Below, one piece after another: positions 1-7,568 of a DNA stretch of 16,936 nt. A program made the translations under genes and the position numbers. Location of the stretch: contig MHYJ01000044.1 of assembly GCA_001828445.1 (NCBI GenBank), forward strand, positions 1 through 16,936, written 5' to 3'. The notes beneath the pieces were generated by a model that was not told the origin of the DNA, made no database searches, and saw nothing but the letters and a program-made list of their open reading frames with translations. Numbering within the stretch: the first letter of the stretch is position 1; each line of letters starts with the position of its first letter. This DNA is from Planctomycetes bacterium RBG_16_43_13 (lineage in GTDB: Bacteria > Planctomycetota > MHYJ01).

Positions 1-426
1 TAAACGCATCCCGAGCCTCTTTACCAGGGGGGCCTTGTAACTATTATCACCACTCATAAACCTTGACCCTATTACAACATCAGCATCCTCTCTTTTCACC
101 TCGTCCAGCAATTTCCTGATAGAAGCGGGATCGTGCTGACCATCCGCATCCATCTGAACGACATAGCGATACCGGTTCTTAAGGGCATACTTGAATCCTG
201 TCTGCAGCGCTGCCCCATAACCCATATTAAAGGGGAGGCTTGCGACTAAAGCCCCGGCCTTCTCAGCCACCCTTGCAGTGCGGTCTGCAGAGCCGTCATC
301 AATAATCAGTATGTCCGCCTCAGAGATTTTACTGCGGATCTTTCCTATCAATGATGGGATATTTCCCTCCTCATTATAGGCAGGAATGATTATGATGACT
401 TGTTTATCTTCAGGCTGGAGAGACAT
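1..426 (-). CDS. GT2 glycosyltransferase, DPM1-like (3' end outside window)
   Basis: The reading frame is open from an ATG at 424-426 to the window edge, giving 142 residues of the N-terminal GT-A domain. Motifs in order: AYNEEGNIPSL near residues 16-26, LIIDDGSADRT around 40-50 (nucleotide-binding Asp pair), a GYGAALQTGFKYA stretch, and VVQMDADGQHDP, which contains the metal-binding DxD. VIGSRFM follows. This set is typical of polyprenyl-phosphate mannose/glucose synthase-like GT2 enzymes, which transfer a sugar from a nucleotide donor to a lipid phosphate carrier at the inner face of the membrane. That acceptor is inferred from family resemblance. The C-terminus is not visible, so I cannot say whether membrane helices follow. 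It is the last gene of the cluster in the window, separated from the preceding GT2 by 181 bases that hold a gene relic. Confidence 0.9.
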   Translation of the reverse strand, partial: MSLQPEDKQVIIIIPAYNEEGNIPSLIGKIRSKISEADILIIDDGSADRTARVAEKAGALVASLPFNMGYGAALQTGFKYALKNRYRYVVQMDADGQHDPASIRKLLDEVKREDADVVIGSRFMSGDNSYKAPLVKRLGMRL

Positions 427-473
427 AAGACTACTTATCGAATAACTATATTATAACCGGTAAAGATATGCCT

Positions 474-596
474 TCATTTCAACAGCATATTCTTTCTCTC
501 ATAAATCACAATTCCTTCGCGTTTAACTTTATCAGAAAATGGCAATTCAGCTAATATCCTTACATTTTTATAACAGCTTTTTTCCAATTTATTGTT
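474..596 (-). pseudogene. Orphan 3' end of a lost gene, possibly GT39-like
   Basis: The gap between two GT2 genes contains a 40-codon open stretch ending in TGA at 474-476 and preceded by an in-frame stop at 597-599. It has no ATG near its beginning. Its translation is protein-like, with a segment reading RILAELPFSDKVKREGIVIY. The pattern of a 'PFSDKxKREGxxIY' segment followed by a short basic tail recalls the C-terminal end of polytopic ArnT/PMT-like (GT39) glycosyltransferases. That family link is from memory and weak. What is seen is a coding-like stretch without a start, directly downstream of the GT2 stop at 608. It is most simply the 3' remnant of a gene removed by deletion. The remaining gap sequence (427-473) shows nothing recognisable. 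Confidence 0.45.
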
Positions 597-607
597 TCAG
601 AACTTGC

Positions 608-1492
608 TCAACCGGATCTAATCCTTTTTTTATTCAATCCAGAGGGCATTAACCGTACCAAATTCACAAGCTTCTTAAGCCAGGAGTATGCTCTCTTGCC
701 GAATAACAAACCAATATAATAAAGAAACAGGTTGACCATCATGTAAGCATAGACTGTAAAGAAGAAAAACAGGCCTTGCTTTCTGTATTCTGCTTTGTAC
801 TTACTGAATATCATATTCACTCCCTTTATCTTTTTTCTGAAATTGAAGCTTATCTGTCCGTCGGATTCGTGCGTTACCGCAAGCAGTTCAGGGACATAAT
901 CATAACTGCAGAACCTGGAAAGCCTCAACTGAAGGTCGTATTCCTGGTTTGAGGGAAGGCTTTCATCGAATCCATTAATCATCTCAAGGAACTCCTTCTT
1001 TATCAGCATGGTCTGTATACCAAACACACAGTATCCTCTTAGCAGATCAATATATATACTGCCTCTTTTCCTGTTATTTATCACCTTCCTTAGATCCTGC
1101 CTCCTGTACTCAACATCGCAGGTTACAACCCCTAAACTGCTTATATCAGATGTCCTGAATTTCTCCATCTGGAGCATTGTCTTATCAGGGAGGAGTTCGT
1201 CATCGTCATCCAGAAAATTTATGTACATCCCCCTTGCAACTGAAAGCCCTTTGTTTCTGGAGTAAGGCGCCCCTTTGTTCGACTTGTTTCTGAAGTATCT
1301 GATCCGATTGCCCCTGAATCCTTTCACCACTTCTGCTGTATTGTCCCCGCTATTGTCATCAACTACTATAATCTCTGAATTCTTGTATGTCTGATTAATA
1401 CAGGATTTTACAGCCCTTGAGAGATACTCTGCCCTGTTATGTGTAGGGATGATAATTGAGACTAAAGGATTGCCCGGCTTTTCATTTTTCAT
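608..1492 (-). CDS. GT2 glycosyltransferase with C-terminal hydrophobic segment
   Basis: This 294-residue family 2 glycosyltransferase begins with the GT-A fold. Motifs include SIIIPTHNRAEYLSRAV (near 13-29), EIIVVDDNSGDNT (about 41-53), INFLDDDDELLPD (about 92-104, the acidic DxD region) and a GFDESLPSNQEYDLQLRL stretch that supplies the usual catalytic-base acidic motif. A hydrophobic segment at about residues 241-265, rich in Phe, Leu and Tyr, may anchor it to the membrane. I place the start at the ATG at 1490-1492, with GAGG a few bases upstream. An in-frame TTG at 1493-1495 is immediately upstream but less favoured. The preceding GT2 ends 15 bases before this start, so the genes are probably co-transcribed. 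Donor and acceptor cannot be told from sequence. It probably adds one sugar to a lipid-linked repeat unit at the cytoplasmic face. Confidence 0.92.
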   Translation of the reverse strand: MKNEKPGNPLVSIIIPTHNRAEYLSRAVKSCINQTYKNSEIIVVDDNSGDNTAEVVKGFRGNRIRYFRNKSNKGAPYSRNKGLSVARGMYINFLDDDDELLPDKTMLQMEKFRTSDISSLGVVTCDVEYRRQDLRKVINNRKRGSIYIDLLRGYCVFGIQTMLIKKEFLEMINGFDESLPSNQEYDLQLRLSRFCSYDYVPELLAVTHESDGQISFNFRKKIKGVNMIFSKYKAEYRKQGLFFFFTVYAYMMVNLFLYYIGLLFGKRAYSWLKKLVNLVRLMPSGLNKKRIRSG

Positions 1493-1507
1493 CAATTCCT
1501 CAAATCC

Positions 1508-2374
1508 CTACGCACCTGAGTAAGGCGGCCTATTTTTGAGGTTCATCCGCAGAAACAATTTCAGTACAAGCAGCGGGGGTAACAGCAAAAGCATTTTCTC
1601 AATCCAAAGCCTTAGAAGTGCACGGGGGCCCATCCTTCCATGGAAGTATTTCTGTTTAATATCTATCGTAGCTTTCACAACCTCCCGGAGCTTCGTGGTT
1701 TTCATACCCATTGGATGAATACGATATCTTACAAGGACCTCTTTGAGGTTGGCGAGTTTGACTCCATTACTTGCCAAACGGCACCATAACTCATAATCAG
1801 AATTGACAGAATAACGAGTATAGTTATATCCGCCCATGGACTTTACAAGAGACTTCCGGTACATAACAGATGGTTGTCCGATCGGATTAAAAAGCTTCAT
1901 CGTTTCAGCGATAACATCCGGCCCTGTCGGATAATGACGATAGCCGATAGTCCTGCCTTCTGAATCTATGAGATGAAGTTGGGCGCCCAGCACTCCTACT
2001 TCAGGATGCGAGTTAAGATAGGCCACCTGTTTTTCCAACCGATCCGGCTCAGCAATGTCATCGGAATCGAGCACAGCGATCAGATTTGTCTTAGCATATT
2101 CTATACCCCGATTTCTTTGTTCGATGAGTGAGGTACGAAAGGGATGAAGGAAGTGTCTGATCCTGTCATCATCAAACTTCTTAAGGATATCCCCGGCGCT
2201 TGCAGATGATGGCTCTTCAATGATAATCAGCTCAAAATCCTTCAACGTCTGCTGCAGGATTGACCCAACCGCTTCTACAAAATATATTGGATGTGGATTT
2301 ATAACGCAGATCACTACAGAGACTATGGGTAGATTCGTCTTTATCATTGATCCGTTAGTATAGGCGAGTTTCAT
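1508..2374 (-). CDS. GT2 glycosyltransferase with altered first Asp motif
   Basis: A 288-residue family 2 glycosyltransferase. The N-terminal strand VSVVICVINPHPIYFVEAV is followed by FELIIIEEPSS (about 48-57), where relatives normally carry DDGS or DDxS. Here the acidic pair is Glu-Glu. The second acidic motif, LIAVLDSDDIAEPDRLEKQ (98-116), is intact, as is SDYELWCRL (192-200), the usual catalytic-base region. The C-terminus (about 255-277) is rich in Leu and may associate with the membrane. The first nine residues (MKLAYTNGS) do not look like a GT2 beginning and match the start of the GT4 gene at 4943-6205. A second in-frame ATG at 2345-2347 would begin directly before the GT2 fold. The preceding gene stops 5 bases upstream of the ATG at 2374, so translation is probably coupled. 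Donor and acceptor are unknown. Confidence 0.9.
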   Translation of the reverse strand: MKLAYTNGSMIKTNLPIVSVVICVINPHPIYFVEAVGSILQQTLKDFELIIIEEPSSASAGDILKKFDDDRIRHFLHPFRTSLIEQRNRGIEYAKTNLIAVLDSDDIAEPDRLEKQVAYLNSHPEVGVLGAQLHLIDSEGRTIGYRHYPTGPDVIAETMKLFNPIGQPSVMYRKSLVKSMGGYNYTRYSVNSDYELWCRLASNGVKLANLKEVLVRYRIHPMGMKTTKLREVVKATIDIKQKYFHGRMGPRALLRLWIEKMLLLLPPLLVLKLFLRMNLKNRPPYSGA

Positions 2375-2379
2375 AGTGT

Positions 2380-3591
2380 TTATTTATAAACCTCAAGATA
2401 CTTTTCACATAACTTATCCCAACCTCTATTTTCATTCACAAATTTCAATCCATTTTCACCAAGTTGATGCCTGAACTGTATGTTATTTATCAAATAATTC
2501 AATTTTTCTGCAAGATCATTAACATTTTGCGGCTCAAACATAAGACCGGTCTTCCCCTCTTCGATCATCTCGGACAACCCGCCCACTCTGCTTGCAAGGA
2601 TACATTTGCCCATGGCCATTGCCTCCAAAGGTTTTAATGGAGTGACAATATGGCAAACCTTTGCATCAATCCTTGGGACAACAAAAATATCAATAATGGA
2701 ATAATAGTCTAAAATCTTTTCATGCGGTATTTTCCCTGTAAAAAGGACTTTATCAGATAATCCAAGTTCCAAAACCTGTGCTTGTAATCTTTCCTTTTCA
2801 GTTCCATCACCTACAATCATCAACGATGCTTTTCCATTCACAAACTTCATCGCTTCAATCAGGTAAGATAATCCCTCCATTTTTCTTAAAGAAGATATAT
2901 ACCCAATAACAACTTTGCCGCTTAATCCTAATGTATTTAATAGTGAGGGATTACCTGCTCTTGGTTTAAACTTACTTAAATCAACACCATTCGGGACCAC
3001 CCAAATGTTATTTTTCTTAAGAATACCCCTTTCCATTATCTCCCGCCTTAAGCCTTCAGAAATAACAACTATCTGATCAGCATGACTTATAACATATTCT
3101 TCACCCCTTCGCGCACTGTTATAACTTATATTTGCATATCTGGAACCTTCTGCTAACCTGCTTTCTTCCCAGAAACCTCTCATCTCATAAACAAACCGAA
3201 TACCTTTTTCTTTTGCCGCCTCCATTGCCGGTATCGCAGTTGACGACGGAGTATGAGCATGTATAACTTCCGGATGCATTGTCTCAATCAACTCGTAAAT
3301 CCTTTTCTTGAGACTATACTTATAAAATAACCCTATGTCTGCCATTTTCATAAACATGGTTAACAACTTTGAACACGGGGAACGATAGTAGACAATGTTA
3401 TCTATAATATCTTTTTCTTTCTTGAAACTCCTATGAGGCCTTGTCAGGGCATATGCATTAATACCTAATTTATTTTGCGCTTTCAGGATATAGTGAGACC
3501 TGATGTCGTATCCTCCATTAAAATAAGGCACAGAATGATGTAGCACGTGCAGTACGGAAATTGTATCCTTCTTATTATTCATTGCTGCCAT
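2380..3591 (-). CDS. GT4 glycosyltransferase, exosortase-locus (Daro_2409-like) type
   Basis: A GT-B fold, family 4 retaining glycosyltransferase of 403 residues. The N-terminal domain begins VLHVLHHSVPYFNGGYDIRS (13-32) and contains YEMRGFWEES (135-144). The linker carries VVPNGVDLSKF. The C-terminal domain has GYISSLRKMEGLSYLIEAM (230-248), VPRIDAKVCHIVTPLKPLEA (305-324) and VGGLSEMIEEGKTGLMF, and it ends WDKLCEKYLEVYK. The HVLHHSVP opening, the RGFWEE motif, VTPLKPLEAMA and the W-x-K-x3-KY-x3-Y ending together resemble the glycosyltransferase family often found in PEP-CTERM/exosortase-A polysaccharide loci (Daro_2409 type). This is recalled family knowledge; no exosortase gene lies in the window. 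A GAGGG Shine-Dalgarno at 3601-3605, nine bases before the ATG, supports the start. Soluble or peripheral in the cytoplasm. Confidence 0.92.
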   Translation of the reverse strand: MAAMNNKKDTISVLHVLHHSVPYFNGGYDIRSHYILKAQNKLGINAYALTRPHRSFKKEKDIIDNIVYYRSPCSKLLTMFMKMADIGLFYKYSLKKRIYELIETMHPEVIHAHTPSSTAIPAMEAAKEKGIRFVYEMRGFWEESRLAEGSRYANISYNSARRGEEYVISHADQIVVISEGLRREIMERGILKKNNIWVVPNGVDLSKFKPRAGNPSLLNTLGLSGKVVIGYISSLRKMEGLSYLIEAMKFVNGKASLMIVGDGTEKERLQAQVLELGLSDKVLFTGKIPHEKILDYYSIIDIFVVPRIDAKVCHIVTPLKPLEAMAMGKCILASRVGGLSEMIEEGKTGLMFEPQNVNDLAEKLNYLINNIQFRHQLGENGLKFVNENRGWDKLCEKYLEVYK

Positions 3592-3595
3592 TAAC

Positions 3596-3708
3596 TCATG
3601 CCCTCAGTTTTCCATAAATATTTTCTAATATTTCAACCTGTTTTATTGCCAGTTACCAGAAAACCACTATTGCCGTCTAATATAGCTCCTAACTTATGTC
3701 TTGATACT
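3596..3708 (-). pseudogene. Frameshifted 3' relic of a GT4 glycosyltransferase
   Basis: The 117-base gap between two intact GT4 genes still reads like the end of a third. In one frame (stop at 3633-3635) it translates to GAILDGNSGFLVTGN, which fits the GT4 motif 'E-I-x-DG-x-x-GFLV-x-x-G-[DN]' seen in the neighbours (for example EEGKTGLMF and DRKSGFLVPE). In the next frame, from 3652 to the stop at 3596-3598, it gives LAIKQVEILENIYGKLRA, which looks like a typical GT4 C-terminal helix. Intact enzymes have some 50-60 residues between these two elements, so the relic has both a frameshift and an internal deletion. It ends five bases before the ATG of the next gene. That gene's Shine-Dalgarno lies inside the relic. 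Confidence 0.6.
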
Positions 3709-4902
3709 CTATTTTCCCAGATGCAAGGCTTCACAGTATTCCTTATATAGAGCATTGGCAATTTTCCCCCATGCAAATTGTTTGGCATAAGAGGATATTT
3801 TTTGAATATCCCATTTTTTATTGAGGCTTTCATTCATCGCTTTGACATAACCATTCAAATCTCCCTTTTTAACTAATGTCCCGATGTAAGAGTGCTTCAG
3901 TATTTCTGATATTCCACCAACATTTGTAGAAACTACTGGTTTACCACATGCCAGAGCTTCTGAAATAATAGTAGGCCAGCCTTCGTTATTGCTACTCAAG
4001 CAGAGAACATCAGAGGCATTTATCCAAAGAGGGATTTCTGAGTGCTCCTTTTGACCAACGAATAAAACCTGATCTTCTATCTTAAGGGTTCTTACCAACT
4101 CTTTCAGCTTATTTTCTTCAGGACCACGTCCAACTAAAATCAAATAAACATCTTTTGCGTCTCTTTCCAATTTTGAAAACGCCTCTATCAATAAGGGAAG
4201 ATTCTTAACTTCAACTAAATGACCTACAAAAAGAATATATTGTTTCTCAACTGCGAGATTTAGCTTATTTCTTGTTTCATTCTTATTTAAAGGCTTAAAT
4301 AACACTTCATCAAAACCATTCGGTAGCATGGCAATATTCTTTTCATCTATTCCTAATTGGATTACTTTTTCTTTTAAAGCGTTACTTACAACAATAACCT
4401 TAGAAACATGTGCTAAAATCCATTTAACCAATAATTTATTTAACCGTGTTTTATGGCTGAATATATTTATGTCTGAACCATGTACGGTTAAGAAAACGGG
4501 TTTTTTGAAGATCATGCCTAAAATAGCGACGATGAACCCATCCGGATAAACATAATGACCATGTATAAGATTAATTTTATAATCTTTTAAATCCCTCCTT
4601 ATAATTCTGCGAATTCTAAGTATGGATAAAAGAGTAGTCAGGATAAAACAGTCCTTACTTATAAATGCCCTCACAAAAAAGACTTCGAGACCGTTCATCA
4701 TTTCCTTCTTTGAGATATTATTTTGCAAAAAAGCTTTCCTGAATTCTTTCGATGTAGATGTTATCGTAGGAACGATAACTCTAACATCACATAACTTTGA
4801 AAGTTTCTTAAGCTGTTCATAAACAAAAATACCATATACCGGAGAATTACTATTAGGAAACAAGTGACTTATGATAAGTGGTTTAGGTTTTCTGTCTGTC
4901 AA
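3709..4902 (-). CDS. GT4 glycosyltransferase (TTG start)
   Basis: A 397-residue GT-B, family 4 glycosyltransferase. The opening LIISHLFPNSNSPVYGIFVY (residues 9-28) is the N-terminal Rossmann strand and loop. GHYVYPDG and LTVHGSDIN follow in the acceptor domain, and MLPNGFDEVLF marks the linker. The donor domain has ILFVGHLVEVKNLPLLIEAF, then NNEGWPTIISEALACGKPVV with the E-x7-E nucleotide-sugar motif, then VGGISEIL. The codon at 4900-4902 is TTG, not ATG. It is supported by a GGAG nine bases upstream and by the fold beginning right after it. The preceding GT4 ends 40 bases upstream, with a weak 6-bp inverted repeat (4920-4935) in the gap. Base composition looks AT-rich compared with the epimerase region. 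Sugar specificity is unknown. Confidence 0.92.
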   Translation of the reverse strand: MTDRKPKPLIISHLFPNSNSPVYGIFVYEQLKKLSKLCDVRVIVPTITSTSKEFRKAFLQNNISKKEMMNGLEVFFVRAFISKDCFILTTLLSILRIRRIIRRDLKDYKINLIHGHYVYPDGFIVAILGMIFKKPVFLTVHGSDINIFSHKTRLNKLLVKWILAHVSKVIVVSNALKEKVIQLGIDEKNIAMLPNGFDEVLFKPLNKNETRNKLNLAVEKQYILFVGHLVEVKNLPLLIEAFSKLERDAKDVYLILVGRGPEENKLKELVRTLKIEDQVLFVGQKEHSEIPLWINASDVLCLSSNNEGWPTIISEALACGKPVVSTNVGGISEILKHSYIGTLVKKGDLNGYVKAMNESLNKKWDIQKISSYAKQFAWGKIANALYKEYCEALHLGK

Positions 4903-4911
4903 TCTCAGCTA

Positions 4912-4915
4912 CTCC
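4912..4915 (-). promoter_or_regulatory. Shine-Dalgarno supporting a TTG start
   Basis: On the minus strand GGAG lies nine bases before the TTG at 4900-4902. No ATG occurs in frame at a position that would keep the full GT4 N-terminal strand, so this site decides the start of the 3709-4902 gene. Confidence 0.6.
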
Positions 4916-4942
4916 ATTTACGTCATCTCTGACGTCCATTGG

Positions 4943-6205
4943 TTATAAATGTTTCATGTGAAGCATGCGAACAATATCTATAACCTTTGAAGCATTGTTA
5001 TCCCATGTATACCTGGATAGAATAATCTCTCTCGCCCTCTCCCCAAGTTTAACCCTCAAGTCTTCATCCTTTGATAATAATAAAATGGCATTGAAAAGTT
5101 CCTCGTCATTACCAGGATTAATAAGGATAGCATTATTTCCGTCTTGTAATATATCGCTGATCTGTCCCACCTTAGATGCAATAATAGGTTTTGCCATAGC
5201 CATGTATTCAAAGAGCTTCAACGGAGACCCGTGAAATTTGTTTTTATCTTCCTGTAAAGGATTATGAGGTGAAAGCAGGATGTCCATAGCAGCTAAATAT
5301 TGAGGAACTTCTCTATGGCCTACTCTCCCGGCTAAACAGACGTAACTTGAAAGATTATTATCCCTTAAAAAGTTCACTGCATGTTTTTTTAGAGGACCTT
5401 CCCCTAAAAGCAAAAAGTGTAAATTATCCATTCGCCTTTTCCGGACAAGCAAGATACAATTTAGAATGTTTTCAATCCCATGCCATTGTTTGAAATTTCC
5501 TACAAAACCAACGACTATTTTATTATTAAGACCATATTTATCTCTTACGTGCTCCCCGCTTACCTTTGGATTAAAGGTTTCAGCATCAACTGCATTTGTC
5601 ATCACATGTATCTTATCTTCCATGATTCCGACTTCCATTAATATATGCTTTACATTGTCAGATACAACTATTATCATATCCGCCAGCTTAAAGGCCTTTA
5701 TCTCATTTCTTTTAAATATAAAGTTCAGGTATAATTCTCCTTCATAGAAAATCGGGGCATTCACTTCCAGTATCACCGGTATCTTCAAACGTTTTGCCGC
5801 CATCAATCCGGAAGTCATGTATACATTGTGCCTCTGATAAACAACATCCGGACTGATCTGTGAGAGTTTCTCCAAAAATAATTCGTATGAAAGTTTATCG
5901 TAATGCTTAGTCTTAAGATACCCAACAGCTCGATGGATTTTATCAATCCTTTTTTTGATATTTAGTGGTATCCATGCTGCATATATACTTGAAACTGTCT
6001 TTCTTTTTATCTTTACTTCCGGACTATTTTGCTCATTAGTAACGTCTATGAGTTTATCCAGACTCACTTGCCTTGTATCAAAATAGGTGAGAATTGTCAG
6101 ATCAATTTTCTTATTCCTGAGTCCTTTCAATATCTCAACAACATGAATCAGGCTGCCGCTTTTACCACGAATAATTCTTGAGTCAAATAAATAGGCGAGC
6201 TTCAT
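4943..6205 (-). CDS. GT4 glycosyltransferase
   Basis: A 420-residue family 4 glycosyltransferase with GT-B fold. The N-terminal domain starts MKLAYLFDSRIIRGKSGSLI, with the Gly-rich donor/acceptor loop at about residues 14-18. VILEVNAPIFYEGE in mid-protein and MTNAVDAETFNPK (linker) follow. The C-terminal donor domain has VVGFVGNFKQWHGIENIL, FLLLGEGPLKK and KFHGSPLKLFEYMAMAKPII, where the E within LFEYMAM is the second Glu of the family motif. VGQISDILQDGNNAILINPG closes it. The start codon overlaps the stop of the preceding GT4 gene by four bases (ATGA), which implies translational coupling. It is the second of four adjacent GT4 genes, each presumably adding one sugar. The exact linkage cannot be deduced. 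Confidence 0.92.
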   Translation of the reverse strand: MKLAYLFDSRIIRGKSGSLIHVVEILKGLRNKKIDLTILTYFDTRQVSLDKLIDVTNEQNSPEVKIKRKTVSSIYAAWIPLNIKKRIDKIHRAVGYLKTKHYDKLSYELFLEKLSQISPDVVYQRHNVYMTSGLMAAKRLKIPVILEVNAPIFYEGELYLNFIFKRNEIKAFKLADMIIVVSDNVKHILMEVGIMEDKIHVMTNAVDAETFNPKVSGEHVRDKYGLNNKIVVGFVGNFKQWHGIENILNCILLVRKRRMDNLHFLLLGEGPLKKHAVNFLRDNNLSSYVCLAGRVGHREVPQYLAAMDILLSPHNPLQEDKNKFHGSPLKLFEYMAMAKPIIASKVGQISDILQDGNNAILINPGNDEELFNAILLLSKDEDLRVKLGERAREIILSRYTWDNNASKVIDIVRMLHMKHL

Positions 6206-7371
6206 ACGTAACTCACAAGAGAATCATAAATTGTTTCCAATGCTTCTCTCTGTTTAATAATATTATAGTTGTCTTCAATATGCTTTCTGCCGGCCCTGCC
6301 CATTTCTTCCCATAGAGAATTATTTAATACTAAATATTCTAACTTCTCTGCTAACGCATCTACATCTCTCTCAGGAACCAGAAAACCACTTTTTCGATCA
6401 ATGACAACCTCTGGAATATCACAATGGTATGTGGACAAAATGGGCATCCCTGACGCAGATGCCTCGATTATGGAGACAGGAGCCCCTCCCTCGGTATCTC
6501 CATCTGATGAATGCACGCTGGGTGACAAAAAAATATCATGCTTAGCAGCCTCCTCCAGGAAAACAGAATGAGGTTTAAATCCCAATAACCTGACACTTTC
6601 CTGCAGCTTATATTTTTCAATAACCTGGGATATTCTTCTTTTTTCTTCCTCTTCTCTCTCCTGTCCCCCGGAATCACCGATCAAAGTTAATTCCATATTC
6701 TTATATTTTTGTCTTACTTTTCCATATGCTTCCAGAGCATATGGAATCCCTTTTTTTTCCCGAAATGCTCCGGCAACCAGAATTTTTATATTTTCCTTCT
6801 CTTTTGGCCTCCTGGGTATGAATTCAATCTTTTCCAGATCCACTCCAAGATGTTGAACGGTGATCTTTTCCCGGGGGCAACCCAATTCTACCAGGCATTC
6901 CTTCATGTGACTGCCTTCTACCAGAAAAAGATCACCTTCGCTAAAGAGCTTCATATAGCGCTCTTTCCAGACGGGGTTTTTTATTGGCACATAATTCAGA
7001 TCGTAACCATAAAAGGTTGTAATTAATGGAACTACAAGCTTCTTTTTCAATCCTATATCATAATAGCCCCTATTGCCAAAGTGAGAGTGAAGTAAACTGA
7101 CACCCTTTCTTTTAAGGGCATAGTATATATACGGATGATAAGGTAAGGATAGTAATATTCTGCCAATCTCTTGAAAGTAGATACCCAAAGTGGAACAACT
7201 GTCCAGTGAATAGACCGGCTCAAAAGGGAATATATCCTGATTCATTCTTTTTTTACATACTACAACAGGCTGCCACCGGGAAAGATCAATTATTTGATTA
7301 TAAATCCAGCTTCCAGTAATAAACAAAAAGGCATCTAAAGAATGGACAACTATTTTATTCTTATTTGTCAT
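6202..7371 (-). CDS. GT4 glycosyltransferase, WcaL/AmsK-like
   Basis: A 389-residue family 4 glycosyltransferase. The N-terminal domain includes SLLHSHFGNRG (acceptor-side loop) and LITTFYGYDLN, with VQHLGVDLEKIEFIPR at the linker. The donor domain has ILVAGAFREKKGIPYALEAY, TLIGDSGG and LLGFKPHSVFLEEAAKHDIF. The stretch SPSVHSSDGDTEGGAPVSII next to EASASGMPILST holds the E-x7-E pair. The HSSDGDTEGGAP signature is typical of WcaL/AmsK-type transferases of colanic acid and amylovoran loci. That is a family resemblance, not proof of the same linkage. It is the first GT4 after the flippase, separated from it by 197 bases that hold another gene relic. It overlaps the next gene by four bases. No strong Shine-Dalgarno is visible before the ATG at 7369-7371. 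Confidence 0.92.
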   Translation of the reverse strand: MTNKNKIVVHSLDAFLFITGSWIYNQIIDLSRWQPVVVCKKRMNQDIFPFEPVYSLDSCSTLGIYFQEIGRILLSLPYHPYIYYALKRKGVSLLHSHFGNRGYYDIGLKKKLVVPLITTFYGYDLNYVPIKNPVWKERYMKLFSEGDLFLVEGSHMKECLVELGCPREKITVQHLGVDLEKIEFIPRRPKEKENIKILVAGAFREKKGIPYALEAYGKVRQKYKNMELTLIGDSGGQEREEEEKRRISQVIEKYKLQESVRLLGFKPHSVFLEEAAKHDIFLSPSVHSSDGDTEGGAPVSIIEASASGMPILSTYHCDIPEVVIDRKSGFLVPERDVDALAEKLEYLVLNNSLWEEMGRAGRKHIEDNYNIIKQREALETIYDSLVSYV

Positions 7372-7421
7372 TGACCATATTTGCTAATAATTTACACATA
7401 TATTATTTGATTAATGCCAAA

Positions 7422-7547
7422 CTATTTCCATCTTTTTATCAGTCTAAAAGGGGCTGGTAAACCTTCTTCTTTAAGAATTCGAGCGCCGATCTTCCATGAG
7501 GCATCTAATGATATATGAGCCTTGTCATAATACATAGGTGATTGCAC
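7422..7547 (-). pseudogene. Orphan 3' end of a lost gene, possibly SGNH acyltransferase
   Basis: Between the flippase stop and the next GT4 start lies a 41-codon open stretch ending in TAG (7422-7424). A stop (TGA) lies directly upstream of its first codon, a GTG. It translates to a well-formed protein end containing SPMYYDKAHISLDASWKIG, then ARILKEEG and a basic tail. A 'YYDxxHxS' motif followed by a helix resembles the end of SGNH-type esterase or acyltransferase domains, where the Asp and His of the catalytic triad sit in a D-x-x-H-[LI]-S motif. Such domains occur in O-acetyltransferases of polysaccharide loci. The family call is an inference from a short motif. The alternative is a very small real peptide starting at the GTG or at the ATG at 7533-7535. 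Bases 7372-7421 show nothing else. Confidence 0.45.
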
Positions 7548-7568
7548 TCATAACATCGTATACATTAA

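Noticed and set aside
4920..4935. Hairpin ACGTCA/TGACGT in the gap between two GT4 genes
   Set aside because: The stem is only six base pairs, with no T run and no matching copy noticed. Probably chance.
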